Position numbers and translations under genes: made by a program. The notes under the pieces were generated by a model. That model did no database searches, had not been told where the DNA came from, and saw nothing but the letters and a program-made list of their open reading frames with translations. Shown here in pieces: positions 34,974 through 46,504 of a stretch of DNA of 64,000 nucleotides. Position 1 is the stretch's first letter, and every line of letters begins with the position of its first letter. Source of the DNA: Escarpia spicata (taxonomy: Eukaryota; Annelida; Polychaeta; Sabellida; Siboglinidae). The stretch covers positions 51,333,880 to 51,397,879 of the forward strand of contig OZ023214.1 of assembly GCA_963995525.1 (NCBI GenBank), given 5' to 3'.

Positions 34974-35390
34974 CCTGTCACGAAAGTCAAAATCAATGAT
35001 GTTGGTGTCAATATCATGATTGACACTGGTGCTTCAGTGAATATACTAGACAAAGAAATGTATGAAAAGATCGGAAAACCAGAACTCACAAAGCGCAATC
35101 TGATACCATTAATGTTGTATGGAGGAGGACCTGCGCTCACTGTCATGGGTCGCTGTACAGTGACAGTTGACACAAAACGCGACATACAATGCCACGACTT
35201 CCATGTTGTTAAGAGTGGTAACGGCGCACTCTTAAGCTACAAGACCGCAAACGACCTTGGACTGATTGAGATCGTGAACAAAGTGACTGAAATAACATCC
35301 GCTCAGCCAAACCTGTTCAAAGGAATAGGAAAGTTGAAGAATGCCACAGTGAAACTACATGTGAACGAATCAATCTACCAGAAGCACTGA
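34974..35390 (+). pseudogene. Gypsy retroviral-type aspartic protease
   Basis: The frame reads VKINDVGVNIMIDTGASVNI. DTGAS is the catalytic motif of retropepsins, which act as dimers to cut the Gag-Pol polyprotein. The frame goes on (VMGRCTVTVD, LLSYKTANDLGLIEIVNKV, LFKGIGKLKN) towards the reverse transcriptase and ends at a stop at 35388-35390, about 20 bases before the next frame resumes at 35410. The D-T-G triad is intact, but the protein it belongs to cannot be made as one chain. Confidence 0.85.
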
Positions 35391-35409
35391 AACAACGGCG
35401 AACTATCAC

Positions 35410-35929
35410 ATGAGAAAGAAAGTCGAAGCAGAGATCGACAACCTGCTGAAACAAGACATCATCAAGAAAGTCGAAGGAGTGCCAACTCATTGGATCTCAT
35501 CGATCATTGTGACGCCAAATAAGGACTCAAATAAGAGTGTGTGTCGATATGCGTCAACCGAACATGGCAATAATGCGCGAGAGACACTAAATGCCAACTG
35601 TCGATGAACTGATCAATGACTTGAATGGAGGGACAGTATTCTGTAAGGTAGACCTGCGCTCAGGTTATCATCAGCTGGTACTTGATCCTAGTTCCCGCTC
35701 AATCACCATATTCAACACACACATCGGACTCTTTCGATACAAACGATTGGATTTTGGTGTTTGTTCCGCGTCAGCGGTGTTCCAGAAAGAAATACACAAT
35801 GTTGTTCGTGATCTCAAGGATGTCACAACCATTGCGGATGATATGTTGATATATGGAGCTACTCAGGAGGAACACGACGTTGGGCTCGAAGCTCTCTTCA
35901 CTCGACTGGAAGAACGCCGTCTCATATGA
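35410..35929 (+). pseudogene. Gypsy reverse transcriptase
   Basis: Two overlapping frames: the first (35410-35607) has the entry region EIDNLLKQDIIKKVEGVPTH and WISSIIVTPNKDSNKSV; the second (35591-35929) has VFCKVDLRSGYHQLVLD (first catalytic Asp), RLDFGVCSASAVFQKEI and TTIADDMLIYG with the paired catalytic Asp. A frameshift lies near 35575-35600. The frame ends at a tga at 35927-35929 and RNase H continues in an overlapping frame. Confidence 0.9.
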
Positions 35930-36519
35930 ACAAAGAGAAGTCCGAGTTCAACCGAGACAAGGTAGAATTCGTCGAAATCGTCTTCGGCGCGAACGGAATC
36001 TCACCATATGAAAATAAGGTGGATGTAATCCGAGAAACAAAACCGCCCGCAAATATGTCGGAAGCCCGGACTCTACTAGTAGGAATGGTGAACTATTGTG
36101 CCAGGATCATTCCAGACTATGCCACGCTGTCAGAACCAATTCGCCGGCTAACACGGAAGAATACAGAATGGTCTTGGCAGAACGAACAGCAAGCCGCCTT
36201 CGATAAGTTGAATGAACTACTGACAAAAGATGCCACAATGGCATACTATGACCCACAGAAAACCAGTGAAATCATTGTCGAAGCAAGCCTTGTTGGCTTA
36301 GGCGCGATATTCGTGCAGAACGGTCGTGCAGTGACGTATGCAAGCAAAGCGCTTACGAACACTGAACGTCGATACAGTCAATCAGAACGCGAGGTCCTAG
36401 GTGTCGTATGGGCATGTGAACATTACGACAGGTATGTTCGAGGAGCACCACACTTCACGGTGATAACTGACCATAAGCCGATCGAACACATTTGGCAGAA
36501 AAAAAACAACCGCCATTGA
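35926..36519 (+). pseudogene. Gypsy RT connection and RNase H
   Basis: A 197-residue frame: the connection region (VEFVEIVFGANGISPYENKV, ARTLLVGMVNYCARIIPDYA) leads to RNase H (IIVEASLVGLGAIFVQNGRA, TERRYSQSEREVLGVVWACE, FTVITDHKPIEHIWQKK). The position that is normally the first catalytic Asp of RNase H (D-A-S) reads E-A-S here, a conservative change that would probably impair activity. The frame ends at a poly-A tract (frameshift near 36503), and the remaining RNase H tail continues to about 36680 in another frame. Confidence 0.9.
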
Positions 36520-36690
36520 GAATCGAGAGATGGAGTCTACGTCTGCAACCGTATTAAATTCACCATCAAATATCGCCCAGGCAGCGAGAATCCTGCAGAC
36601 TACATATCCGTACACCCGGCCGAGACGATGACGACAAACAGAAAGACTGTTGCATCGCTGAAACGTCAATTCAAAAAGCAATGACACGGC

Positions 36691-37550
36691 ATGATGTCAG
36701 AACAGCCTCAGTGGAAGACGAGGCAGTCACGAAAGCGTTGCAGTTTGCAAAACGGACGATGGTTTGAAATCAAGACGATTGCGAATCAGCAACTGCAGCA
36801 AGAGCTCAACGAAATCGCTACAGTAAAAGACAAACTTACATCGCACGACAGTGTACTTCTACGAGGAACTCAAATAGTTCTGCCGACAGCACTGCGAGAT
36901 AAGGCTGTTGCAATCGCCCATGATCATCAAGAGATCGACCGAACCAAGTCGTTAATACGATCAAAATTGTGGTTCCTGCGTATCAACGAAATTGTTGAAA
37001 AAGCAGTGAAAACGTGCTTCACCTGTCAAGTGACGAACACGGAACCGACGCAAATGGAACAACTGAAAATGTCACGTATGCCTGACTCTCCATGGCAAAA
37101 CCTTAGCATGGACTTTAGTGGCCCACTGCCGACTGGATAATCATACTTGTGATAACAGACGAATACTCACAGTATCCAGTAGTCGAAATAGTGCGATCCG
37201 TATCGGCGAACACTGTAATCCCTGTAATCCCTGTAATCCCTGTGGTGGACAAAGTGCTGCCTACCTTTGGTAAGCCAGAAATCATAAAGACAGACAACGG
37301 AAGTCCGTTTAACACATTTCAGAAATATGCGGAGAACAGCGGATTCATACGCATAACGCCGCTGTGGCCTAGAGCAAACGCGCAAGCTGAAGCGTTCAAC
37401 AAGCCGATGATGTAAGCAATTCGTACAGCAATTGTTGAAATGAAAAACTGGCAACAGGAACTCCATCGAATCCTTCGACAGTACAGAGCTACGCCACTAA
37501 CGAACCTCGAACGAAGCTACCACAGCAGAAGGATGGTCATGCGAAGACAC
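36691..37550 (+). pseudogene. Gypsy integrase
   Basis: The zinc-binding N-terminal region (AIAHDHQEIDRTKSLIRSKL, then CFTCQ) is followed by the catalytic core start PWQNLSMDFSGPLPTG (first Asp). A stop at 37138-37140 splits the core. The next frame (37149-37415) has MITDEYSQYPVVEIVRS, IIKTDNGSPFNTF (second Asp) and ANAQAEAFNK (Glu), so the D, D, E triad is still recognisable. A 9-base unit (gtaatccct) is repeated three times at 37218-37245, giving VIPVIPVIP where relatives usually have no repeat. The C-terminal part continues past 37600 (KIGDTVLLRRDSERDKTTTP). Confidence 0.88.
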
Positions 37551-38240
37551 ACACGGAAGTGAAAGCATCAAAGAAAAAAATAGTCCTCGTGCAAAGTCAA
37601 TTATGAAAAAGTATGCTGATCAGCGAAACCGAAGAAACCGAACTGTAACGACCAACATCAAAATTGGCGACACAGTACTGCTGCGAAGAGACAGTGAGCG
37701 TGACAAAACCACTACACCTTTCCATGCCACTCCGTACGAAGTGATCAACAGAAAAGGAAATTTGGTAAGATGCCAGGCTGTAGGAAGAAAGGTAACCAGA
37801 AATCCGATGTAGTTTCGAAAAATGAAAGAAAGATGAGTAAAGGAAGTAAACAATCAAGAAAGTGACTACGATGACAACGATGATGAATGCCCCGTCAATC
37901 ATCCCGTCAACCCGAACGATCGTGACGAACCAGTGCGTGACGAACCAGCACAACGACGACGAACATACGACGTCCGATGAGACTCAGAGACTATGTTACT
38001 TAAAAAGAAACTAGAGACTATCACATAATAATTATGGTAGCTGTTAATTCGTAATGTTGTTCTAATTTCTTAATAGATTTTAATTCTAGTAGAGGAAGGA
38101 TATAGTGTCCCACACTGAGTATCATGGACAGTAGCTGGAACGGAGGCAATGCTGATACTACCCAGGAGGCCCAACATGTAGAATGAAATAGAGCGAGAGT
38201 GTATGTGCCAGGGTGATCACGACGCCCTAGAAGAATAAAG

Positions 38241-38738
38241 ATGATTATTGAGCAGAATATTGTAGATGTGTATAATGTCAAGTAGTGCAAAGAAGATAGA
38301 CGTAACAGACGTGGTCAAGCAATTCAGCGATCTCATCGTTTAGCCATTCCTCTTTAGTTCCATGTTCTCCGTGACAGTCAATATACAATCGGCGTGGAAG
38401 AGCTGCTACTCTAGGTCACCATGAAACTCTTGGCAAAATCACAATCGAGTATTGCGAACGCTGGATTTGGCAGTATTTACCATTTTGACAACATAATCAA
38501 GATTATGCTTATAGCTCTGGCAGGACTATCCCTGATGCGACAGCGTAACGACGGATCATGCAATGGAGTATGTTTTAATGGTGAAACATACCACCTCGTT
38601 CATTCACTCGAAAAAAACTGCTTAGCATGACCAGTGTGAGATTGTAAATGGATTTCAGTAGTAATTGGAACCGGAACCTATTTATGTATCTAGTTATTTA
38701 AACATCACAGTCGTGGTTCACTGATTTCTGTAAATAGA
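38241..38738. other. Unassigned stretch, possibly remainder of a 3' LTR
   Basis: The LTR end cannot be placed without its 5' partner. No gene is seen. Confidence 0.35.
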
Positions 38739-38739
38739 G

Positions 38740-39888
38740 ACCATTAGCTAACGCAGTAAGCGCCGCGACCGTACGCCAAATCTGAATGCGACCTAAAATT
38801 TGAAGTAAACCGCAGATCTCGCGTTGACGTTTAATAAAACACCATTAGCTAAGCGCGCAGTAAGCGGTTTTATGTTCGGCTCCAGCAGGTAATTATTATC
38901 TCATGTGTAGTGATTTTTCTGTGTGTTACTAACAGTAAAATTCATGTACGAAATATATAGATATGTACATAAATGTGTTATCGGAACAATGTAACATTTA
39001 TCCCAATCGATAATCGCAGGAAGGTAGAACTTAGCACGCAAGAACGGCAAACGCGAACCCCAGTGCAACCATTCAGGCTCGTACGATTAGGCTAAGCAAA
39101 CAAAACATTGTGTTTCGAGTCCTGTTATGCAATAACATAGGCTAATCATGATGTTTGTAGACCACAGCGTGGGGTACCCTAATGGGCAATATTTTCTTTA
39201 ATTGATCTAAAGTAAAATATGTCAAGCTTAGGCGTGGCGGGAGGGGTGTCGGGGTAATTGTTACGTTACCATTTGTAAAATGGTTATAAACGTTGTTTGT
39301 TTTTTAATTAAATATGAACTGCGGGAACAAATTGCAAAAAAATGATTGACAGCTGGTCAGCACAGTTTGCTCAATAACGATTTTTTCATTAACAGTTTTT
39401 TCAGTCAACTGTCTGTATCTAGTCCAATCGGCAAAGTAAATAGGCCATAAATCTACATTTTATATAAACCGCCTAATGCAATGCTTAGGTTTCTGTTTAA
39501 AGATACATATTTTCGTAGTTGCACAAAAACGTGATATGCCAACATTGCAACATAGCCAAAGTAGACATAATGCAACCAACGATTCAACTACGTTTACAAA
39601 ATAAATAAATAAACTTAGGTTAATATACATAGTAGGCCCATATAACTATCCCAAAAGGTGTAGCTATTACTATGTATAGTTACATTTGAATTACCATAAC
39701 TATTTATGTACGAAATAAGTCGGCGTTAGTACTTACGCAAAATATCCATGTTGGCGTTCATACGCGAAGTCTTACTGCAGATCCCGCGTAAACCTCTGAT
39801 TGGATCGTAAAAGCGTAGAACTCAAGTAACCTTGCGGTCGGCGTATGGTTTTGGCCTCAGGCTTGTGCTCATTGCGTTAGCTAATGGT
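38740..39888. mobile_element. 1.15-kb element with inverted ends, noncoding
   Basis: The left end ACCATTAGCTAACGCA-GTAAGC (38740-38761) matches the reverse complement of 39867-39888 at 20 of 22 positions. A third, similar block (accattagctaagcgcgcag) lies inside the left end at about 38851-38870, and gcagatctcgcgt (38812) / gcagatcccgcgt (39777) is a further shared subterminal word in direct orientation. The interior is AT-rich with no open frame of note. A non-autonomous DNA transposon is the best reading; no target duplication was found. Confidence 0.6.
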
Positions 39889-40355
39889 GTCTATGAGCCA
39901 AGTAAACTGTCAAAACATTGTTAATATCCGTAACAAATACTGAATTGGCCATTGCTAATTTATGTCAGTATGATTTGGGCTCGTTTTTAAAAGTTCTGTT
40001 TTTATGATAAGACACACCAATTGAACACTTCTAACCCATTCAACACAGTAAAAATACATCTTACAAGGGGGCGGTAATTTCAACGTCATAGTAAATGGAC
40101 ACCCGGTCCACATAAACGACGGGGATCCATTTACAATAATATATCTATCACACTGGCGCATCGTCCACGTACATGTTCGCACAGTCTCACGATAATCTCT
40201 CGGTCTCAAAACATTTGGAGGCCTCTCGGAAGAAGCCTTCGTCCTTTTTAGTTAATTCCAATGGATGAGAGAAGAAGAACTCTCCTTTGAGGTCTCCGTC
40301 TTTTGTACAAAGCGCAAACACAACTAGCACACAATGTGGCGAAATCTTTACTTTC
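39889..40355. other. Unassigned stretch
   Basis: No recognised gene. A minus frame at 40187-40420 overlaps the hAT-like end that follows. Confidence 0.35.
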
Positions 40356-40356
40356 A

Positions 40357-40412
40357 GCCAACCCTTCGCGTACCCCTTGGAAAACCTCTCGCGTACCCCC
40401 AGGTCACCTATT
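40357..40412. mobile_element. Possible hAT-type terminal fragment
   Basis: Two tcgcgtacccc blocks 23 bases apart (aacccttcgcgtacccctt and aacctctcgcgtaccccca) resemble the subterminal repeats of some hAT elements. Truncated by the LINE that starts at 40449. Confidence 0.3.
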
Positions 40413-40448
40413 GTATGCATTTTACTCTCTAGAAATTATGTACGGGCC

Positions 40449-41545
40449 ATATTGCCACCTTGAGAATAATCATAGAACAGTCAATTCAGTGGCAGTCACC
40501 TCTCTATATCAACTTCATACATTTTGAGAAAGCCTTCGACAGTGTGGAGAGAGAGGCCATCTGGATGCTGATGCAACACTATGGTATTCCTGCAAAGTTC
40601 ATAACAATAATCAAACATATGTATGAAAACTCCACCTGTCAAGTTACACATAATGGGAAAATTTCTGAAACATTTGAAGTAAAGACTGTGTAAGACAAGG
40701 GTTCATACTGTCACCATTAATATTTATCATGGTGATAGATTGGATAATGAAAGAAACTGTTAAACAAGGCCGAAATGGCATCCAGTGAACATTCACAAAA
40801 CAATTCGATGACCTTGACTCTGCAGACGACATCTGTTTACTATCTCAGACACACACAAGCAGATGCAAGGGAAAACTAGCCGGCTGACAAAGGAAGCAGA
40901 GAAAACATGTCTGAAAACAAATATACAAAAGACAAAACTATTGATAGTGAAAAACACACAACAAGCAAAAGTACAGATCAAGGGAACATGTATAGAAGAG
41001 AACAACAAATTCACCTATCTCGGCATTGTAGTGACAGACAAAGGAGGAACAGACGAATATGTCAAATGCAGGATTGGAAAGGCCAGACATACAGTTATCA
41101 TCATTGTGGAATACACCATCCTGGGGTCAGAGACATGGAGAATCACAAAAACAACAACCAAAAAACTACAAACATTTATCAACAAATGCCTTAGAAACAT
41201 ACTGAAAATCAAATGGCAAGACAAAGTCACAAACACCGAACTGATGAACAAGACAGCCCAAACAAACATCAAAACAAAAAAGGAAAATGGACATGGATAG
41301 GACATACACTCCGAAAAAACGCAACAACAGTTACAAAACAAGCCCTTGATTGGAATCCACAAGGAAAAAGAAAACCAGGTCGCCCAAAAACATCGGGAGG
41401 AGATCCACAACCGATGAATTAAAGAAGTTTGGTGCCACCTGGAAGGAAACAAAGAAGACTGCTAACAACAGAGTGCGATGGAGTAGCTTTGTTTCGGCCC
41501 TATGCTCTTATCAGAGCGAAGAGGATTAAGTATGTAAGAAAGAGA
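40449..41545 (+). mobile_element. RTE-like non-LTR retrotransposon, truncated pseudogene
   Basis: The plus strand enters in the reverse transcriptase (HIATLRIIIEQSIQWQSPLY, FEKAFDSVEREAIWMLMQHY), passes GKISETFEVKTV with a stop near the RQG block, then reaches QLDDLDSADDICLLS (catalytic DD, Y/F replaced by S). It continues with NKFTYLGIVVTDKGGTDEYV, GSETWRITKTTTKKLQTFIN and a C-terminal block [30 protein letters not shown]. Between GKARHT and GSETW relatives have extra sequence, so an internal deletion is likely (about 41095-41125). The 3' end is near 41545 (aggattaagtatgtaagaaag). It is 5' truncated and frameshifted. Clade assignment is by resemblance. Confidence 0.8.
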
Positions 41546-42172
41546 TGATGCTACATATTTCAATAACCAACTCGGTTAAGGCATAGGACGTGGACGTATT
41601 TTAACGAAATACATATTGACTGGGGGTAAAAACATTATATTTGTCAAGAAAAACATTTAGTTTAGTATTAAACAATTTTTTTCGGTATTTTAGAAACATT
41701 GTGAAGTACCGAAATTAGTCTATAGTCTGTACAGGTTTCTATGTTTCCAAGCTTAAATTCTTCTTCTGGTTCATCCGACCTGCGTCGCGCATAGCAATTT
41801 CATAAGTGGCGAGTCCATCCCAATCATTGAATCGCTGCTCATTCGCGTACGTGGTCATATCCCGTACGTTCGTGTCAGCCAGGCCTGATATATGTTGGAC
41901 ACACTAGGTGGGGGTATTGTAAGTCTTCGAATAGTTAGAAGGAGTCGTGAACTTTGAAGTCGTCAAGACCGTTGAGGTGCAATCTAACCGCATCCCGTTC
42001 TCTTGTCCCCTTTTCTATTTTGCTAACTCATCAATACACTCTTCCCTTACCGAATCCAGGACTCTACACCCTCGCGTGGAGTTCAGTGTGCTAGTGAAGT
42101 ATCAATGAGAGTAGGAGGAGCTCTCAGTGATCTGCATGCAGCTGATACCACTATGACTGCAACACAAAATTT
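41546..42172. other. Unassigned stretch
   Basis: May include upstream parts of the pseudogene at 42.2 kb; nothing could be identified. Confidence 0.35.
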
Positions 42173-43795
42173 ATGGCACCGAAATCGGTACAGCTTGCTT
42201 CAAGTCTTGGAAAAGTTCTTGGACAAGTTTCGAAAGACCCAACATATGATAAACTCATTTCTGACATAGGTGCGGATCGATCGCACATAAGAAATGCATC
42301 AGAAATATATACAAACTTTATCAAAGATTTGGAGGCACCGTCATGTCCAGAAGAGCACTACTGAGTGCAGTGTCTATGCATTTTGCAGATGATGTCCTCA
42401 TTTTTAAAGCAACAGGCATTGTAAGTATACTTGTGGTTCGTGATAAAGCCAAAGGATGTTTTCAGTGTGGTAAGGCAAGTCCAGTGTGGTATGGATTCAA
42501 CAGTGTGTTAAATAGAAACGAGGGTAACCTGGTAATGCCAGCCGCCACATGTGTGTACACACCTTTGATCGACATGAAGCCATCTGATCCAGACACCATG
42601 CTAACAGCTATGCTGGAGGCAGAAAGGCTTGTGAAGTCAGTCGAACAACAGATCGTGGTGTTCACCTGTCACCAGCAACTTACAAAGCTGCAGTGAACAT
42701 TACATGGGCATACCCAGAACGATTCAACAATTTCATTCTACGCTTGGGGGCATGCACTTCATAATGAACTTTATTGGATGTATCGGAGCCCTGGTGGCAG
42801 ACACTGGGCTGTCTGATGTCATGGAATGTGCATTTGGAGGGGTTGCCCACATGCTGACAGGTTTCTACAGAACTTCCGAGCACTGAGGATGGTGATGGAG
42901 GAACTTCTTCATAGCGTGGTGCAGCAAGTTGACGAGCCAAACTGCCTACTCCAATGTTCACCAACGCTGGTGAAATGAGATTAGCAACAAACAAGTCAAC
43001 ACTAAAGAACATGCTAAACGCTGACGTGCTGGCAAGAACTGCACCCAAAGCTACCAGTGTGATAATCGATGGATCAGCCATATTGTGAGTAGTTCATTGG
43101 CCAACACAAGATACAGTGTAACAATCTATTGACAACTTTGTTGCATATGTTACAAGAAAGATGAAGGACTCTGATGTGTATTTGATGTTTGACAGATACG
43201 TCGACTACAGTATCAAAGGTGTCACCCATACAGCAAGAGTGAAAGAAGCAAGCAGACACCACCAACTCTCACGCTCGATGCTACTCCCATCACAGAAAGT
43301 TGTGTTAAGTGTGACATATAACAAAGTACAACTGATCGATCTGGTCGTTGAGACTCTACGGGAACAGGGAAAACAGTTAAAAACGATGCGCCACAAACTT
43401 GTGGTAACAGGAAGTTATCTGGTCCCTGTAGAAATCAACAACGGCATAATGATTGACTGGGAAGACATGAGAAACACCCAGGAAGAGGCTGATGTGATCA
43501 TCATCCACTAGTTGATGTTCGTTGTGGAAGCTGATGCTATTAACTGTAATATCAATGTCATTTCGGATGATACTGATGTGTTCGTACTGTTAATCTTCTT
43601 CTACCAACACGGAAACCTCACCTGCCCTGTAACGATGGAAGCCACACCCACAGACAGGACATACAATGACATCCAAGCAAGTGCGCACATGCACAGAAAC
43701 ATTGCTGGACAACCGCTAGCAGCTCACGCCTTGCCAGGCTGTGACACTGTGGCTCAGTACTAGCTGTGGCATTGGAAAGGCTAAAACAGTAGTAG
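42173..43795 (+). pseudogene. Repetitive invertebrate ORF with PIN-nuclease-like motifs, broken
   Basis: Several frames in consistent order belong to one decayed gene: MAPKSVQLASSLGKVLGQVS (42173), ADDVLIFKATG, LGGMHFIMNFIGCIGALVAD (about 42744), HMLTGFY, then MKDSDVYLMFDRYVDYSIKG (43161). A C-terminal nuclease-like region follows: NTQEEADVIIIH (about 43476-43511), VISDDTDVFVLLIFFYQHG, and LAAHALPGCDTVAQ (about 43718-43758), with SCGIGKAKTV in a shifted frame. EEAD, DDTDV and HAL-x-GCD are the conserved acidic blocks of a large family of uncharacterised, repetitive proteins in invertebrate genomes. Their layout resembles XPG/PIN-type nucleases; that is inference from memory. At least four frameshifts or stops occur. 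The frame is cut at about 43795 by the tail of a LINE. A mobile or transposon-carried origin is likely. Confidence 0.65.
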
Positions 43796-45722
43796 TAGTA
43801 GTAGTAGTAGTAGGTTTTATTTGGAATTGTATAAATCATACATACAAATATAAACAATCCGTAAAACAATTAACAAAATGATAAACAATTCCAGGTTGAC
43901 AGCGGAGCCAATTAAGGCTGTAACTAGTTTGTTTTAATTATTCCAATATAAGATGATAATGATAACGTAAACTAGTCGCCGTCATCCCCAAAATAACTAT
44001 TATTAACAATGTTTTCACGTGTAGTGTGTTGGTTACGTTGCTATGATCAATAGAACATATATGTAAATTTAATAACATTAATATTAGATGATAAATGTTC
44101 ACATAAGTAGTCTTGCGAGAAAAAAACCATGTGGTTATGCCAAGCTTCAGCAATGGTAAAACACCTAAGTAGAATAACATTATATCAAACACATATGTCA
44201 GACGTGTCGGGGTGGAATGAAATTAAACTAGAACGCCATACCCCCTTACAACATTTGCCTTTAAATGATAATATAAAACTACTTAAATTGGGTTTATTTT
44301 GTATAACAGTTCGAATTGTATTCCAGATCATCGGAACTTTACATAGCAAACTGTTCGAAGAGCTTTGAGTAGAACTGATAATAGCACGTATATTACAGGT
44401 TTGTCTTGTTTTGTAAAAGTGAATGTCATAGGTAAATGTAAAATTATCCGATAATGAATGTGGCAGACTCCCGTGGACATAATTATACATACATTTTTCA
44501 ACTTCCGTTTCATAAATATTATGCAATTTTATTAGATTTAAACATGTAAAGAGGGGATGTGAATGTTCCCAACAGTTTGTTTTAAGAATGGAACGAACAA
44601 TTTTTTTGTATAATGAATACTTTTTCGATATGTGTTTTGTAAGTGGATCCCCACAAAATGATTCCGTATGTCAAATAGGGGTAAACTAAAGTGTAATAAA
44701 TTGTTTTAAGTGCAGCTTCTGGAAGGTAGCGGTTAACTTTATTAATTATGTATAAAGCACTGGTTAGCTTGTTTTTGCATGCATTTATATGTTCATGCCA
44801 ATCAAGTCTGTCGTCTATATGAAGGCCTAGAAATTTTATACATTTTGTTCGCTGAATTATGTTATTAGCTATCGCTATCGCTAATAATAATTCTTCGTTC
44901 TGAGCAGGACGATATCTAGAAAATAACATGCATTTTGTCTTAGAAATGTTTAAAGATAGTTTATTGGCACGAAACCAGTCAGCTAATATTTCAAGTTCGT
45001 TATTCATATCTTTATATATTTCATTAATTTGTTTTCCAGTTTTGTATATAGTAGTGTCATCAGCAAACAATATTGTTTTGCACATATTTACACATAATGG
45101 AAGGTCATTAATATATAATATAAACAAAAGCGGACCGAGGATAGACCCCTGTGGAACACCGTGTGTGACATCCTGCTGAAGTGAATCACTAGAACTGTAC
45201 TTAACATACTGTTTCTTGTTTGAAAGGTAACTCTTAAACCATTTGAGTGGAGTACCCCTTATACCGTAATATTCAAGTTTGTGTAATAGGATTTGGTGGT
45301 TGATAGTATCGAATGCTTTACTTAGATCCAGAAAAACAGCAAGGACCGAGTCTTTTTTTTCTAGTGCATTAATAACGTCACTAGTAAAACCGGTAATAGC
45401 ATTGGTTGTTGAATGTTTCTCACGAAAACCATATTGGTTATTATTCAATATATTGTTTTTCTGTATAAAATCAAAAGTTCTTTTATGTACAACTTTTCCC
45501 AGTATTTTAGAAATTGAAGGTAACAAAGATATTGGTCTATAATTAGAAAAGTCATCAGTAGCTTTAGACTTATAAACAGGTATAATTTTTGCTATTATCA
45601 CGCTGTGCCATTTCTGAAGTTTTTGCATTGGCTTCCTGTCTGATATCGTTTGATTGCTTTCGTGTAAGCAACTATTATAGTTACATTCAATGCTCACTCC
45701 TGTAAGAAAATCTATCCAGCTT
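43796..45722 (-). mobile_element. Jockey/CR1-group LINE, nearly full ORF2 3' half
   Basis: This is a minus-strand element with a (CTA)n tail (tag repeats at 43796-43813 on the plus strand). Its tail abuts the PIN-like pseudogene, and its 5' end is truncated near 45722. The 3' UTR and C-terminal extension run through 43820-44530. Confidence 0.85.
44185..45697 (-). pseudogene. LINE reverse transcriptase
   Basis: A 371-residue frame (44582-45697) holds all core RT blocks: KIIPVYKSKATDDFSNYRPI, NNNQYGFREKHSTTNAITGF, VFLDLSKAFDTINHQILLHK, GVPQGSILGPLLFILYIN, and ILFADDTTIYKTG with the catalytic FADD, then FLGLHIDDRLDWHEHI and a thumb-like region ending VYPYLTYGIILWGSTYKTHI. At about 44580-44590 the frame ends (KNCSFHS) and the expected C-terminal extension resumes in another frame at 44526 (KCMYNYVHGSLPHSL, THE FYKTRQTCNIRA-type block), so a single frameshift separates the two. 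The endonuclease is absent. This is the best preserved reverse transcriptase in the window. Confidence 0.88.
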
Positions 45723-45739
45723 CAATCATCTTGTTCTGA

Positions 45740-46066
45740 CTAACGTTTTGTTCCTAGAGTCAACACTAACATTGGTACTAGAGATTTTTACGTTGCTGCA
45801 CCAACTCTTTGGTATATGCTCCCTCTTAGTGTTAGATCAGTTGAACATATTACAATATTACAATATTACAAAACAATTCCGCCGTCATTTAAAATCTTAC
45901 TTTCATAACTTTCCTTATCCACCACAGCTCCTTCGCGTATCCACCCGTCTGTTGACAACTTGAACATTAGGAATAACCCTTATAACATTTGACCAGCCCT
46001 TAAGTCTTGATGCGCCTCTGAGCTTGGTTTCCCTTGATTTGGGCGCAATAGAAGTTACCGTTTTAT
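45740..46066 (+). mobile_element. LINE 3' fragment, plus strand
   Basis: The frame RVNTNIGTRDFYVAAPTLWY, MLPLSVRSVEHI is the C-terminal block typical of Jockey/CR1/Rex-group LINEs (V-N-x-x-x-G-x-R-x-F-x-V-A-A-P-x-L-W). The 3' UTR ends gggcgcaatagaagttaccg before an ATT-rich tail. It is a different family from the neighbouring minus-strand LINE and severely 5' truncated. Confidence 0.75.
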
Positions 46067-46246
46067 TATTATGATTATTATGATAATTATGATTGTTATG
46101 ATAATTGTGATTATTATGATTATTATTGTGATTATTGTGATTATTGTGATAATTGTGATTATTGTGATTACTGTGATCATTATGACCATTATGATCATTA
46201 TGATCATTACGATCATTACGATCATTATGATCATTACGATCGTAAC
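46067..46246. repeat. Impure (ATTATTATG)n/(GATCATTAC)n repeat
   Basis: Grows from the LINE 3' tail: attattatgatt units drift through gattattgtg and gaccattatg to gatcattacg. Confidence 0.9.
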
Positions 46247-46442
46247 ATGACAGCAGAATAATCAGTGTGACAGCAGTGTGTCAGCAGTTATTATTCCACC
46301 AACACAACCTCTGCAGTCCTCAGAAAGGTTGACGACGTAGAAACCGACTCTAACTAACCAAAACCATTGGTTGATTCAATGCATAATAAGCAACCGAGCA
46401 ATAGTTGGAAAACTAAAACGTTGACGCGTTGAAATGTGTTTC

Positions 46443-46504
46443 TTCAATATCATTCATTTTAATAGAAACTTCTCCTGTTGATCTCTTTGCATCTATGGTT
46501 GGTA
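46443..46504 (+). repeat. Inverted repeat, left arm (62 bp)
   Basis: Matches the reverse complement of 47051-47112 at 58 of 62 positions, with a 546-base spacer. Confidence 0.92.

Larger units (their letters stand above)
34930..38240 (+). mobile_element. Ty3/Gypsy retrotransposon, 5'-truncated and decayed
   Basis: Domains follow in the order protease, reverse transcriptase, RNase H, integrase, which is diagnostic for Ty3/Gypsy. The sequence starts with a gag-pol linker-like ESSDDNYCYRL in another frame. No 5' LTR or gag is seen. A purine-rich tract (agaggaagga, about 38091-38100) precedes a TG at 38106 that could start a 3' LTR, and aataaa follows at 38234. Stops and frameshifts separate every domain. 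Confidence 0.9.

Noticed and set aside
42680..43081. 133-residue minus frame
   Set aside because: Shadow of the plus-strand PIN-like pseudogene, whose LGGMHFIMNF block lies here.
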